Of a stretch of DNA of 64,000 nucleotides, positions 11,501-26,500 are shown piece by piece. Origin of the DNA: Siphonodentalium dalli (taxonomy: Eukaryota; Mollusca; Scaphopoda; Gadilida; Siphonodentaliidae); NCBI GenBank assembly GCA_032622095.1, contig CP136066.1, forward strand, positions 106,413,319 to 106,477,318. The letters are read 5' to 3'. The notes beneath the pieces are model-generated. The model did no database searches and was not told the DNA's origin. It worked only from the letters and a program-made list of their open reading frames with translations. The translations under genes and the position numbers were made by a program. Every line of letters begins with the position of its first letter. Positions within the stretch are counted from its first letter, which is position 1.

Positions 11501-14500
11501 AATGTCTCTATTGACAGTAATTTGAGTTTACATGTTAATTATTAGCCAATAAATAAATTATCTATGCCAGTAAAAGACTTTAATGATACTGACATGACAA
11601 GACGCCACAAACGTCATAAATTATTCATTTATTCAATAACAAATCAGGCCGAAAAGTGAAGTTATAGTTTCAAATGTCATACTTCATTAATTCTAATCCC
11701 ATTTGAAGATACAGATAGTCTTGAGGGTTAGTTAAACATACAAATTTTGTTTGGGTAATAGAAATTAGAAATTACAATGTCAAACTATTGGGAGATCACA
11801 TGTATATATAGTAAATAATATATTTATTTTTTTTAAATATGTTGGGATGGTGCAGAAAATCTCCAATAAACAGAATTGAGACCTACATGTATCAGGGATT
11901 TGTTTAGCTAAGGCCAATATAAAAAATAAGCTTGATTTACATCTCCTCCCGACCCTATTTAGTCCCTTCCTCAATTTCTTTTTTATTTGGATATCTTACT
12001 GTACTGTACTTTGCCAAAACATTTGGTAGAAATTTAATTGTCCCCCGAAAAATTTAACGGACTCCGTCCATCCGTTCGTCCATCCGTCCGTTCGTTCGTC
12101 CGTCCGTCCTTCCGTCTGTCACACTTTTGAGTACCTTCATGGTGTAATCATCTCCTCCTACAGATTTCAATCCAGAGATTTGAAACTTCAGAATATTGTT
12201 GCCCATATATTGAAGATGTGCAGCATGTATATAGATGACGGAAAAATTATTTTCTGACGGAGTTATTAACCCTTATTGACTTAGAAAATTTCAACATTTT
12301 TTATCATTTTCTGTATGAGGGTACCTTCATGGTGTAATCAACTCCTCCTACAGTTTTCATCCTAGAGATTTGAAACTTCAGAATATTGTTGCCAATATAT
12401 TGGAGATGTGCAACATGTATATAGATGACGGAAAAGTTATTTTTTTACGGAGTTATTAACCCTTTTAAAAAAAAAATTAAATTTCTTTAACAAAGCAGCA
12501 TCGACTTGCCACGTTTTCGGAGGACACTGTGGTCAGCTGACCTTTTATTAACATTAATTTGATGACTGCATTCTTGTCAATGAGTAGCTCTATTGGAGAA
12601 TGTTTAGACGATCAGTTAAACAAATGGCCTTACTTATCCTTTTCTGTACTAAATACACATTGATGAATATTTTTCCTTTATAGGAAATGTTCAGATAATA
12701 AGTTCAACATATGGTCATTTATTATCTGAACATTTCCCACCAATGAATCATTCTACTCTTGTGTTATCATTTTGTCTGTCTGCTGTTATTACCTACTCCC
12801 CTCTGAATACGTTTTTATAAATGAATGGGGGGAATCCATTTAGTACAGAAAGGCTATCTGAACATTCTCTGCAAATGAATGATTTAAAGGCCCACTTAAT
12901 TTTCGAACCCCCAGATCACATATATAAAATATATGCCATATTATATATACCATTTGAAAGAGGAAGCTTCAAAACATTGTATTATCAACTTATCCGTTGT
13001 AATAAACTGTGAACATGTTGTTTTTGTTGAGTTGCAAACCTGTTTTTGCTTTATAGATTGTAATAAAAAGTGAATTATTTTCAATGGAAGGGGAATAACT
13101 CTATATCTTAAAGATATTGAAAATTCATCTTTAGATTGAATTCTGTTGCATTCTAGTATCCAAAACGGGGGTAATCTTTCTCTGATTTCAGCTGTTTTCT
13201 ATTTCTCTATGGACATCTTCTGACACACAGATGTTTCAAATGGTGATGAATTATAGTATTTTAATCATATTTTATGGCATAGATTGTTATTAAAACCTAA
13301 TATCAAAGCACTATCAAAAAAATAATCAGTGACTCGAAAATTAAGTGGGCCTTTAAGTTTTCCATACATGGCTTATCATTTCACCCCACCGAATGAAGCA
13401 TAGACCATTCCAGTGTAAGTTTGTTAAACTGAGTGGGAGAATCCATTCCAAGATCAAAGGGTGAAATTCAACTCATTATTGACTGATCAGTTTAATTATC
13501 AACAGATATGTTTTGAATTTTAATAAAGTAAACTCTCCAACAATGCTCTTTAGCATTAGGAGAAAACACTTCTCTGTTTTGCTGTTAGGTCTGAAATACA
13601 ATTCAAACAAAATTTATTGTTTTATTTAAAAAATACTTTCTTACATTTAGTTTCTCTTTGATCAGCTTCCATCTTATAGACATTTTCATTCAGAATGTTA
13701 TCTAAAAAAAAAATACATATTTATTGGCAATAATAATATGTTAAATTTGCTTATTTCCTGTCAAATTACATTTCCATTGAGAATAGTGTGAAATCGCTGT
13801 AGTAAAGGCTATTATACTTGTTTTATGGGAACGGTTTCGCATACTCACGATAACAATTACTGGTTAGAAATAGTTCACGTTCCATGGACCGTATATTTCC
13901 CAAGAGTTCAAAAACTTCATGAAGAAGGCATGCTAATAATTCCATAAATTCTGAAATTGATTTAAGTTTGCCTCTCGTATACTCCCCAGACTTCGATACA
14001 CTTTATTCCTTTCTATATTTCTATACTAAATACTCATTGAAATATTCTCTAAACATTTCCCACCAATGAATATGAATTCTTCTCCACTTATTATCAATTT
14101 GTCTGCTCATAGATCCTTACCATCTCTCCAATTGAATGATAGACCATTTTCTAACTGAGTTTTGAACATACAAGAGGCAGTCTTAATCGTTTTCAGATTT
14201 TATAGAAGAAGTTGCACTATCCTCATGACTGAACAAGTTTATTTATGCCTGGGGCCCTGTTGATTCACTTGGATGGACAGGACAATTCTGTGAGGGACAC
14301 GTTATTTTCACAATCAACCATGGTGAAACATGTGATGGACATGTGACAACTGGCACAATTCTGTACAACCTCGAGAGGAAGTACAGAGCTGTGAAATAAC
14401 ATCGTCGGCTGATTTCCAATATGGGTGTGCTGCGCCGCACCTTGTAATTTATGTTTCGCTAACCGATTGAAAATATTTTGTGGATGATCTGAACAATTTT

Positions 14501-17500
14501 CATTCTCTTTTAACATCTTGCAATCAACCAATTGGTTAACCCTTTCAGTGCCAAGTCCGATTTTTGTATCAACCCATATTTCGTTGATCATTTTTCAAAT
14601 AGAGCTCTTTCCATCAATGTCCATGTATCACATTATTATAATCAATAAATTTGAAAAATGATCAAGGGAATATGGGTTGATACAAAAATCGGACTTGGCA
14701 CTGAAAGGGTTAATAATGTTATAAGAAAGGTTTCAAGCGAAAATAAATGGAATTCCCACCATCAATATAATGATTTTGAAGCAAATAAATTAAAATTATG
14801 TATCTAAAATTAGAAAAAAAGTTTAAGAAATTATGTATTGAGATAATTCACCCTAATTATGTGGCCATTTTGGGACATGATTCAACAAACTTTAATTATT
14901 TGTATTCATTATCAATATTTTGAATGATATAATGCATTCAGTGTGTCAGTAAATTGTTTGCCTTGGTTTAGTTTGGCAAAATCAACTTGTTAAACCAGGA
15001 AGTTTATTTCTTTGATGCAGCTGATACTATTTTTGGAAAGTGAATAAGTGACCTGTTCCAATAAAACAGTGCAGGTTTGGTTGATTCACCAGGACAGAAC
15101 TGTCACAGAATTGTGCTTCCATAAAGTGAATCAATCTGTCCCCAGTTGAATGATGAACTGTTAACTGTTAAGTATGATTTTGTGAAACCTCTGTACTGTT
15201 GTAAAGGTTGTCAAACTCTCAGGCCTGTTTTATACATCGCGCCAAACACGGGTTATGCTCTCTTCGCTTGGCTCGACATTGGCGCGTCACTGGTACATGT
15301 TACAAGTGTTTGATTTATACGTTGAAGCCAGCTGGTATGTGCCATAATTGTCAATTTCAAATAATTTTACCATTTCTGATATAAAATGCTGTCTGCTATA
15401 ATCATTTTCATTGGGAAGTTCACGAAAATAAGCTGTGATAACTAGTGTCCTCTGACAATGCACTATAAACTGCCCCTTGTTGTGTCTTTATCATATTTCT
15501 ACAGTGTATGAATCTCAGAAACGCTTTTGTTGGTTTCAAAATCGGGATCTTTTCATTCATCTCCCTAGAACCTTCATATATATCTCTGCAATATTTTAAT
15601 TCCCAAATTTGGTGAAACAACCTTTGTCATACCATAGCCTTCAATATGTATTGACAATGACTGAGAGTCATCACATTTGTGGCCTGATGCTGTTTTATAC
15701 GATGTGACAGAGACACGTGTCATGCTAGGTCAACCCAGGGACAACCCTAAGCTTCCATGTCTCTTGGCCGGACAGAATGTTTGACTTACACTTATATTTT
15801 CAATGTTTCTTGGCCGGACATTAATGTTTGACTCACACTTATATTTTCCATGTCTCTTGGCCGGACAGAATGTTTGACTGACACCTTATATTTTCCATGT
15901 CTCTTGGCCGGACAGAATGTTTGACTTACACTTATATTTTCAATGTCTCTTGGTCGGACATTAATGTTTGACTGACACCTTATATTTTCCATTTCTCTTG
16001 GCCGGACATTAATGTTTGACTGACACCTTATATTTTCCATGTCTCTTGGCCGGACAGAATATTTTCCAACATATAAGACATTTGGTATATTTCTCATATT
16101 TGAATATTCTACGACTGGTGTGTCTAAAATTTTAACTAGGGGAATAACTTGTTTTTCACCAAAAAAAATTCAAGCAGTTTGTTCTAGAAAATAATTTCAA
16201 TAGACAGAATAGGGTTGAGTAAATAAATATTCTTTCTTCTGTAGCTTTCGGCCACCTGGCCTTGATCAAAGTAAGTTAATGGAAGTTCACAATCACAAGA
16301 AGAAAGAGTAAGATATGTTATAACATGGAGAAAACACTTTCTAGCAATATTTGTTTGTGATGCCAGGTGAAGAACAAAATTGTGAAACAAACTGAGATAA
16401 ACCAGCTTGTGAAATTAGTTGGGATAATGCTGTTTTAAATCGAAGCCCTGTGTATATGTCTTTCTATATCAGGGTTTATATAGCTTTATTGGCTGACCCA
16501 CTCACCTAAAATCCCCATTAATTTTAATAATATCACAATAATTGAGACAGTCTACTGGTTTATACCATAGAAAATATTATATTTGTTCTGAACTCCACAA
16601 GAGTTGCCTACTGAAAGTAGTAATGTAAAAAATATACTTTATTACATTGGTTACCTAAATACATACTCATTTGACTTTGCGAAGTGACAGTGTGAATTAA
16701 ATGTAAACAAATCGAGGTTACTCGTAATTAGGTGGCATATTCTATGCCCAATTTTAATAACATGAATGTTCTATTATAATAAATCATTATGACCGAGATG
16801 TCACTATTTCCAATGTGTATATAGCATCATTATTGATTTGTAGGATAAAATAGATTAAAAGTGACAAAAAATCCTGCCACTGGATCTGGGTATAAAATAT
16901 GCTATAGAAAGATATATACACGGGGCAGAGAAAGAGTATTTATTTTTACTCAACCCTATTCTATCTATTGAAATTATTTTAGAATTATGGTGGTAAGGTA
17001 GATGGGACAAAATTAGCAAACTATTTGTCACCACATCTTTCTTTCAGAACATCTAAAATATAGCGACCCCTCCCCTCCTCCCCTCCTCCCCTCCTCCCCT
17101 CATATATCAGGGGATCTCATTCTGCTTGGGCCTCATAATCTGGGAAATATTTATTGTCTCAAATTAACAGTTTTCAGTTTAAAATTTTTTTCCCTTCTGG
17201 GAAGTTTCTATATCCCCTAATTTGCAGAAGATAAAATTCATAATCGAGGTGACTTATGGGTGAACATCACCAACTTCAATTGGGGAACTTCAATCTGATC
17301 CTAGGTCTCCAATAGCAGTTGAGGCCTAAGCAGAGTGAGGTTCACAGAGGGTGAATTTGGTGATGCTAGCCAACCGTGCGGGATAGCGTCACTAAATTCA
17401 CCCTCTGGGGATGTCATTCTGCAAATGACAGACACACTATTTGCTACCCTGGATATAGTATCCTGGATATAGTATCCTGGATGGCAACAAGCCTTATCTT

Positions 17501-20500
17501 GGATAGCTACATTGAATGCACATGGACTGGAGAAAGTCACTTCATTTCTTAACCCTTTCATGACGGGAGCTGTGCTGGTGCAGCATTAAATGCCCAGTGC
17601 TAATGCATTCTCTTGTATATGCAAGTCTCCCATAGGGAGCCTTACATATATAAGAGAATGCACTGGCTTACAAGGTCAAGGTACTTATTGTTATGCCAAT
17701 GTATTATCTTATATATGTGAGGCTCCCTATGAGAGACTTGCATATATAAGTGAATGTATTAATTGGCATAGAGTTTTCGCAAAATTTCAGGAAGCTTGAG
17801 TCATGGAAGGGTTAACCCTTTACCCAACAGAAGGGCCTTGTGCCAATGCATTCTCTTATATATGCGAGTCGACCATAGGTCGCCTCGCATATATAAGAGA
17901 ATGCATTGGTTTAACACATTAAAAATTATAAAATTGTTAATTTTTTTAGGCCAATGCATTCTCTTATATATGCGAGGCGACCTATGGTCGACTCGCATAT
18001 ATAAGAGAATGCATTGACACAGGGCATAACTGTAACTATCACAATGTGGTCAAGGAGCCGGTTCCAATGATATCCATATTTGTATGGTTTTATTGAGACA
18101 GACCGAAGATATTTTAGGCTGTTGAAGCTTTATTTGGCCGGTTTGTTGGGTAAAGGGTTAAACAATGATTTAGATGGGTAATTGGAATCAATTATATCAA
18201 TTCTCTAATCAAAATTAGACCAATACATTAATTAATCCTAGACAATTAGTTCCTTTCTGATGACGCTGCCAGAAACACTTAGGTATTGGTTGCATTTCAC
18301 GAAAGCTACATTGTCTTGATGTCGCGTGTATGATTATATATGAATCTATTTTGACATAAATACACTTTGATAACGTCACTCTTGGAAGTGACGCATATGG
18401 ATGACAACTATATGGTTATTACCACCATGTAAGTTCCCAAGATTGGTATTCAAGTCCCATTACCTTCTCGTGGACTGAATATTGACTCACCCTAGTGGAC
18501 TTGTCAATACCAGGCCTGCGAATAAGGCCTGTCATTTGCAGAATGAGGTCCCCAGAGGGTGAATTTAGTGACGCTCTCCCACATAGCAGGCTAGCATCAC
18601 TAAATTCACCCACTGGGGTCCTCATTGTGCTTTAGGCCTCATCTTCTCTGGTAGCAACTTCACATAGATTCTATTTCTTTTTTAGTTTAGTTTCTCTATA
18701 TCCCCTAATTGGCAGGCGACATTGCATAATCGAGGTTCACAATGCGTGTACCTCACAATATTCACCATGTGGAAACTTCCATCTGAGTCTGTGTTTCCCA
18801 TAGCAGATGAGGCCATGCGGAATGAGGTCCCAAGAGGGTGAATTTGGTGATGCTAGCCTGCTGTGAAGGATATCATCACTAAATTCACCCTCTGGGGACC
18901 TCATTCTGCAAATGACAGGCACCTTATTCTCAGGCCTAGCCTATAAACAGCCTATAGAATGTAGCTCGACATGAATATGGATGTCCATTCCAATGTACAG
19001 TACCGGTAATGCCATAAATAATCGACTAAATGCTGAAAAATTACCCATAATTCCTCTGTGGTTAAGGAGTCGATTATTTGGGGCATTACTGTATACTTTT
19101 ATAACCGAATGGGAGAATCCAGTATAGAATGGGTTAATAATAAACTCAGATAATAGTGTAATGTTTGAAAATGTATTAGAGCACTTGATTTGATAAGCCT
19201 TATACATCACCAGTCATAATCTGTGCCAAATCTCATTTTAAGACCAAAGAATAAAATATTTGTGGTTTGGGTTTCATAACCGACCCTATTTTAAACACCT
19301 TACCCTAAAGTTTTTTCTCCAAAAATTTCATGAAACGCAAAAAAAACACATTTAAGCATCTCAGAATTGGTTGATTTCTACGTAAACGTATTGTGTAATA
19401 TTAAAATTTCTACATAAATGATCAAAAGTAGCTTTATGTCAATCTTGCCGAGTAAAATACACACATGAAATGTCATAAGAATATGTCAAAATAAAATAAA
19501 AAATTAAAATAATTAAAATTTCAAACCTACATACCGACCCTATTTTTTTTCGGCTTGTAACCCAAACCAGACATTTAATTTTCTTTGGTCTAATAAAAAT
19601 ATAATGATTATAGCAATATAGCCTAAACATTACTGATATATGGGGGAAGCATTTAATTTAACCCTTTCATGACGGGAGCTGAGCTGGTGCAGCTTTAAAG
19701 ATCCTGTGCCAGTGCATTATCTTATATATGTGAGTCTCCCATAGGAAGCATCGCCTATATAAGAGAAATCACTGGCTTACCAGGTCACGGTAAATATCAT
19801 TAGGCATATGTATTCTCTTATATAAGAGAGGCTGCCTATGGGAGACTTGCATAATTTATATAAGAGAATGCAATGGCACAGGTTTTTTGCAATATCTCAG
19901 GAAGCTCCAGTCATTGAAGGGTTAAGATGTTTGGCCACAGAAACACATTATCTGTTTAAAATGCCCATGTAGACAGCGTCATGTGCAATGCATCACCACA
20001 TTTTTAGCGATCTCTGCATTATCGACAAGGTAGTTTATTGTTGCTTAAACCTTTCTATACTAAATACTCATTGATGAGTAGTTCCCTTAGTAAATCTTCA
20101 TATAATTAGTTCAACAAAGGACAATAGGTCGTTTGTTGAACTTATTATCTGAACATTTCCCACCAATGAATACGAATTATTCTACTATTGTATTATCTTT
20201 TTGTATGTCTGTCATCTGCTTTTATTACTTGAACATCCCTCCAAAAGAGTAATAGACTCTTCGAATGTATACTTTTATACTGAGTGGGAGAATCCATTTA
20301 GTATAGAGAGGGTTAATTACATCTTACTTTGGCCTCATGTTTTGTTTGTATTGTTTAAATATGCCAACCATACTCAATCATTCAAGTAAATTTGAAGCGA
20401 CTACAATATTTAGTAGAGCAGTTTTGACAGTTTTGTTCTATTTCCAGTCTCTTGGTCCTTCACTCGCCGTAATTGTAAATGACTAACTATCGAGTAAACA

Positions 20501-23500
20501 CATCCAAACACAGCAGGTTCCCATTCTTGAGTTTGATGCGATGTACTAAACACTCGCAAAGCTCACTATGTGAATGGCATAATATTATTACATCAGTGTC
20601 AGATGCAGAAATCATTGATAACGTACCGCTCATGATGCCGTCTTCATGGGCCTTTAGTCAAGGCTGCAAATAGTGTGTCTGTCATATGCATAATGAGATC
20701 CCCAGAGGGAGAATTTAGTGATGCTATCCTGCACAGCGGGCTAACATCACCAAATTCACCCTCTGGGGACCTCATTCTGCTTCGACCTCAAATTAACATT
20801 GTGTTTAGTTACAGTAAACAGTTACAGCTCTCCCCGTGAGCTTTCCGATGAATGGCAACAAGCCATATTTCCGACTAAATCCTGAAAAGTTACCCATAAT
20901 TCTGCTGTGCTTAAGGAGTCGATTACTAAGAGCATTACTGTACTTTATCCCTTCTGGGATGTTTCTATATCGTCTAATTTGCAGAAGATAAAATGAATAA
21001 TCGAGGTGACTATAAATGGGTGAACATCTTCAACTGGGAAACATCAATCTGATTCTAGGTCTTCCATAGCAGTTGAGGCCTAAGCATAATGAGGTTCCCA
21101 GAGGGTGAATTTGTTGACGGTCACTATATTCACCCTCAGGGGATCTCATTCTGCAAATGACACACACACTATTTGCAGACTTGCCTTTAGTACCCCACAC
21201 CCTTCCTACTAGTACCCATTTCACCCCATTCTTCTTATAACTCTTTCGGAAAGTTTCCTTTCATTTGTTATATAACCGCGTGTTTCATTGTATTTCAAGC
21301 TACACCATAAAAAGGTATGACCATTTTTGCTCTAGACTGGTAATTTCAGGGAGGCCGAGGGCTGACCACAGTTTTATATCAAGTAGTGTAGAGAAGTAGT
21401 TGTTTTGTTTTGGTTGAACTTTGACCTGTTGAGTTTTCTGTTTACAATGCATGCTGGTTCTGTATTTGCTACTAAGCTTCATACAAGGACAAACCTTAGT
21501 TTATTTTCATACAAAGGAATGTTTTGACTAATCAGGCAACACCGACTTTATACATTACTTTAGAGTAATAACTTTGGAGCTCTCTATCTCATTCATCATG
21601 GGTTGTATTTCAATTTGGAATACTTACAGTAATGAACTAAATAATTGACCCCTAAACCACAGCAGAATTATGGGAAATTTTTCAGGATTTAGTCGGAAAT
21701 ATGGCTTGCTGCCATTCATCGGAAAGCTCTCGGCTAAATCCTGAAAATTTACCATAATTCTGCTGTGGTTAAAGGGTCATATACTTCGGGCATTGCTGTA
21801 TGAACCACCATGGAGAAAGTGATATCCACAGGGAACGGTTATTTCATTTGTTACAGAGTTGTGAAAATGCATCTGTGCCAACTTTGGATCTCTGTTTCTC
21901 AGTCATGGTAGGCAGGCCTCAAAATATGGTGCTGGACATTTGCAGAATGAGGTCCCCAGAGGGTGAATTTAGTGACGCTACCCCACATACATGTAGCAGG
22001 CTAGAATCACAAAATTCATCCTCTGGGGACCTCATTCTGCATGGCCTCATCTGCTATGGGAGATTTATAAAGAGCTTTAAGTTCCCAGATGGTGATATAG
22101 AGAAACTAAACTAAAAAAGAAAAAATAGTTTGTAAAGAAGTTTCTTAAGAAGTTTCTAACTAAAAATATTATTAATTTGATAATAAAGATACTTTCCAGA
22201 GAAGATGAAACCCAAGCAGTATGAGGTCCCCAGAGGGTGAATTTAGTGATGCTGGCCCAATTAATTCTCTGCGGACCTCATTCTGCAAAATCTTGTGGCC
22301 TGATGGTAGGTCATGTTTCAATGATATTAACCCTTTCATTCAGGGAGCTGTGCTGGTGCAGCATTAAAGATCCTGTGCCAGTGAATTCTCTTATATATGC
22401 TAGTCTCCCATAGGAGCCTCACATATATAAGAGAATGCACTGGCTTACAAGGTCAAGGTAAATATTGTTAGGAAAATACGTACTCTAATATATGTGAGGC
22501 TCCCTATTGGAGACTCGCATATATAAGAGAATACATTGGCACAGCATTTTCGCAAAATTTCAGGAAGCTCCAGTCATGCAAGAGTTTTATATGCTCATGA
22601 GGCAGCATAGGGAAACAATATCTACATACACAGGCTCTGTCCATTCATTTCTTTTAGGGTGTAAAATCTCCGTCATCTGAGATCGGATTTGAATGATCTT
22701 TGGTATAGTCATGAACCACAATGAAATATTTTCACTCACACATGCATTCGTGTTGTGGAACATGAATGCAAGATGATGGTTGGTCGAAATTACATCACAT
22801 GACGTCGCGCGTAGACACCAACTTGCTTCCATTTTTGTGTAGACGCAATTTGCACCGAGTCACGAGATAAATGTTGGAAATATGCGTTTAATGCATTTTA
22901 ATTTTGTTTATTTTATTTTTTAAACTTGGCATATATCAACCAGGATATCCTGCAATTTTGTGTTCGGTCGTACTCATTTTGGTGGAGTTATTGGCTTTTT
23001 ATGTTTACCCATACCATGTATGGTAAACATAGTGTCGTTGTCCGGATTGACCACTCGTCGTGCGTCCGTCCGTCCGTCCGTCTGTCCGTCCGTCTGTCTG
23101 TCCGTCCGTAGACACTTTACGTGTAATGCGATAACTCAAACATTTTTTACCTGATCAAAACCAAATTTTGTATATGGGGTTTTCAGCCCAAAATACAGAT
23201 CGAGTTCGAATATGGGTTTGATCCGACTTTTTTTGACAGAGTTATGGCCCTTTTTCGACTTAGAATTCACGCATTCTGCCATAACTCAAACATTTTTTAT
23301 CTGATCGGAACCAAATTTGGTATGTGAGTTTCTCGGCCCAAAATACAGATCGAGTTCGAATATGGGTTTGATCCGACTTTTTATTACGGAGTTATGGCCC
23401 TTTTTCGACTTAGAATTAATGAATTCTGCCGTAATTCAAACATTTTTTATCTGATCGGAACCAAATTTGGTATGTGAGTTTCTCGACCCAAAATACAGAT

Positions 23501-26500
23501 CGAGTTCGAATATGGGTTTGATCAGAGTTTTTTTTACGGAGTTATGGCCCTTTTTCGACTTAGAATTCATGAATTCTGCCATAACTCAAACATTTTTTAT
23601 CTGATTGGAACCAAATTTGGTGTATGAGTTTCTCAGACCAACATACAGATTGATTTCGAATATGGGTTTGATCGGATTTTTTTTAATGGTGTTATGGTCC
23701 TTTGACATATGATTCACACATACATGTACTTCGATAAATCAACCATTTTTCATCTGATAGGAACCAAATTTGGTATGTGAGTTTCTCAACTCAAAATACA
23801 GAACGAGTTTGAATATGGGTTAGATCCAATTTGTTATACCAGAGATATGGCCCTTTTTAAACTAAGAATTATCCAGATTATAACCCAAGTAACTTACAAT
23901 TAATGAATACCTGCTTCTCTGTGAGCAAGATAAAAGACAATATAGTTTATTGCTTTGAGAGTTATTTATAGCCCTCATATGTTAGGTCTGTATAAGAGAC
24001 ACAGTGAATTATTGGATAAATTGATTTAGCTATCTTTTTAACCACAACTTAGCCAGGTGAATTTATTTAACTAGACCAATGGAGCTCTCTAAGTCCTTGG
24101 ATGATGGGACTACATTGGATCAAACAGGGCAGAGATAGGTGATTTAACCCCTTTTACCCATTCCATGTCTTTTAACCTTTTCCATTAAATAAATAATTAT
24201 ATTATTTTGATATCTCACATGACAATTTGCAACAACATGAATAGAACTGCTCACACTATGATAGTGGTGACAGGCTCTAGAGTTTAGATGTTATATTAAC
24301 CCTTCTATATTGACTCATACATTCCAATAATTTGTGTTATTACTGGTTATTATGTACATTTGTCATATACTACTTTAGATCATAACAGTATACTCTATAA
24401 TTCAACATTAAAAGATTATGATTCTGATCTTAACAATTTACTATCGCCAAGGGATGGGTTAAACATCTGCCGATCGTGATCGGCCTCTCGTTTCGATATT
24501 GAATCATACATCCTGGGATACATCTTTTGTCCGAGTCTGTATTCTGTCACCTTCAAACCTGCCACCTTCATTGGGGGACAGTTTGGTCATCGACCTTTTA
24601 TTTAGAGTGGTTTGTTCTTGAATGATTTGGGATTCATATTTATTTGACTGCGGCCAGTCAAAAAAGGGGCTTACACAGGGCATGGGATAATAGGGATTTT
24701 CTCCAAAGATTCCATTAAAATTCTTCTTTCACAAAAAAGCCTATTCCAGCTGATTCCAGAGGTTGGAAGTGTAATTAAGATTTGTTACTTTAATAGGTTG
24801 TTGTGTGGACACAGGTTCTATGGGGGGATGAGTATATTGGAATCAGCTTGTCCATCTGTCTGTCCATGGACGCAATTTTGTCCTAGCTTTGTTCCTACAT
24901 TTTTCAGTCAATTTTTTTAAAACTCGGCATAGATATTTAGTACCTTCGGAACAGGGTAACTATTTTAAATGGAGTTTAATAGCCCCATTATTTTACTTAG
25001 AAATTTTTCGCAACATGCATAATGTTGTCCGAGTTTGTATTCCTACATTTTCCAGTATATATTTTTTTTAACTTGGCACAGATATTTAGTACCATGGGAA
25101 CCTGTGCACCTGTGATTATGAGGTACATCCTACATTTTCTGGTGGAGTTTTCTCTCTTTTCGACTTAGAAATTGTTCACAACATGCATAGTTTTGTACGA
25201 GCTTTATTCCTTGGGTTTTTAGCGCAACTTACTTTGTAAAGTTTGGGCTATTGCCGTGGGTTGGCATCGTCATCCATCCGTGCGTCTGTCAACAATTTCC
25301 TTTGGCTTACCCTACAGTCCGCATCCCTCATTCGATCATCACCAAACTTCATATGGATCTTCGGGGTGACCCTGGATGGGAGCCATTGAATTTTTCCGAA
25401 ATTTGTCAAAAAAGATGGCCTTCAAATTTGAATCCATCGGCAGAACCTGCAGCCCGCATTTATTGGAGAAATGTTTTGAAAATTTACAGTCATCTTTAGG
25501 ATCAGCGATTAGCGATTTAGCGATTTTCAATGAAAAACATGGCCACTGGCAGCCATCTTGAATTTTACTCTTTGCATGCCTAAATCCTTTAACACACCCC
25601 AAGTTGAGTTATAGTGTCATTGATACTTTCATTTTTATTTTAAACAAATATGTTAATATGGCTACACTTAAGGTAGTCCAAATGCACTTCAGGGGTATTA
25701 TTAGTCCCATTGTGACAGTCCCACCTCTAGTTGTAGTTGCACTCCTGGAACTTGGAATCTTGATGTCAAATGTTCACTTCTGTTAGGCTACATACAGTAA
25801 TGCTCTTAATAATCAACTCCTTAACCACAGCAGAATTATGGGTAACTTTTCAGGATTTAGTCGGAAATATGGCTTGTTGCCATTCATAGGAAAGCTCTCA
25901 GTGAGTCGATTATTTAGATCATTACTGTATGTTAATATGGCTACACTTTATTAGGTAGTCCAAATGCACTGCAGGGGTATTATTAGTCCCATTGTGACAG
26001 TCCCACCTCTAGTTATAGTTGCACTCCTGTTCGCTGCTGGCTACATGGATAGGTTTAAATTACCATAAACATAGAACTGGTGGTCAGCCAGCATAGAATC
26101 TGGTATTGTGTTGTCTGATATAACCTCGTTGTAAGTAACAATCAAATTGAGTGTGTTATTCATGTGTTATTTTAAAGCCACACATTATAATTTCTAAAGT
26201 TTTGGTATTAGAAAATACGTCTTTGAAGTGAAGAAGAAATATGAAATGTCCTTGTTAATAGATACAGTAATGCCCATGAGAGCTTTCCGATGAATGGCAA
26301 CAAGTCATATTCCGACTAAATCCTGAAAAATTACCCACAATTCTGCTGTGGTTAAGGAGTCGATTATTTAGGTCATTACTGTACCGCCTTCTATAGCTCT
26401 GAGACACAGTCATATGATTTATTTGACTAACTTGATGATTTTTTTTGCCAGCAAATTAAATGTATTCCTGGCTTAAATGGTAGATTTCGGTTGAAAAATC

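Larger units (their letters stand above)
13465..15754. other. Intron without genes
   Basis: Only the family-D fragment and family-E copy listed. The rest is AT-rich and featureless, except a (T/G)CGCGCCAAACACGGG / GGCGCG patch near 15240-15290. Confidence 0.55.

Noticed and set aside
15792-16097. Minus-strand open frame of 101 codons with RPRDMENI repeats
   Set aside because: It is the translation of a 46-48-bp minisatellite. There is no start context, splice or homology support.
17549-18161. Hairpins as transcription terminators
   Set aside because: They belong to MITE families dispersed through the introns of a eukaryotic gene.
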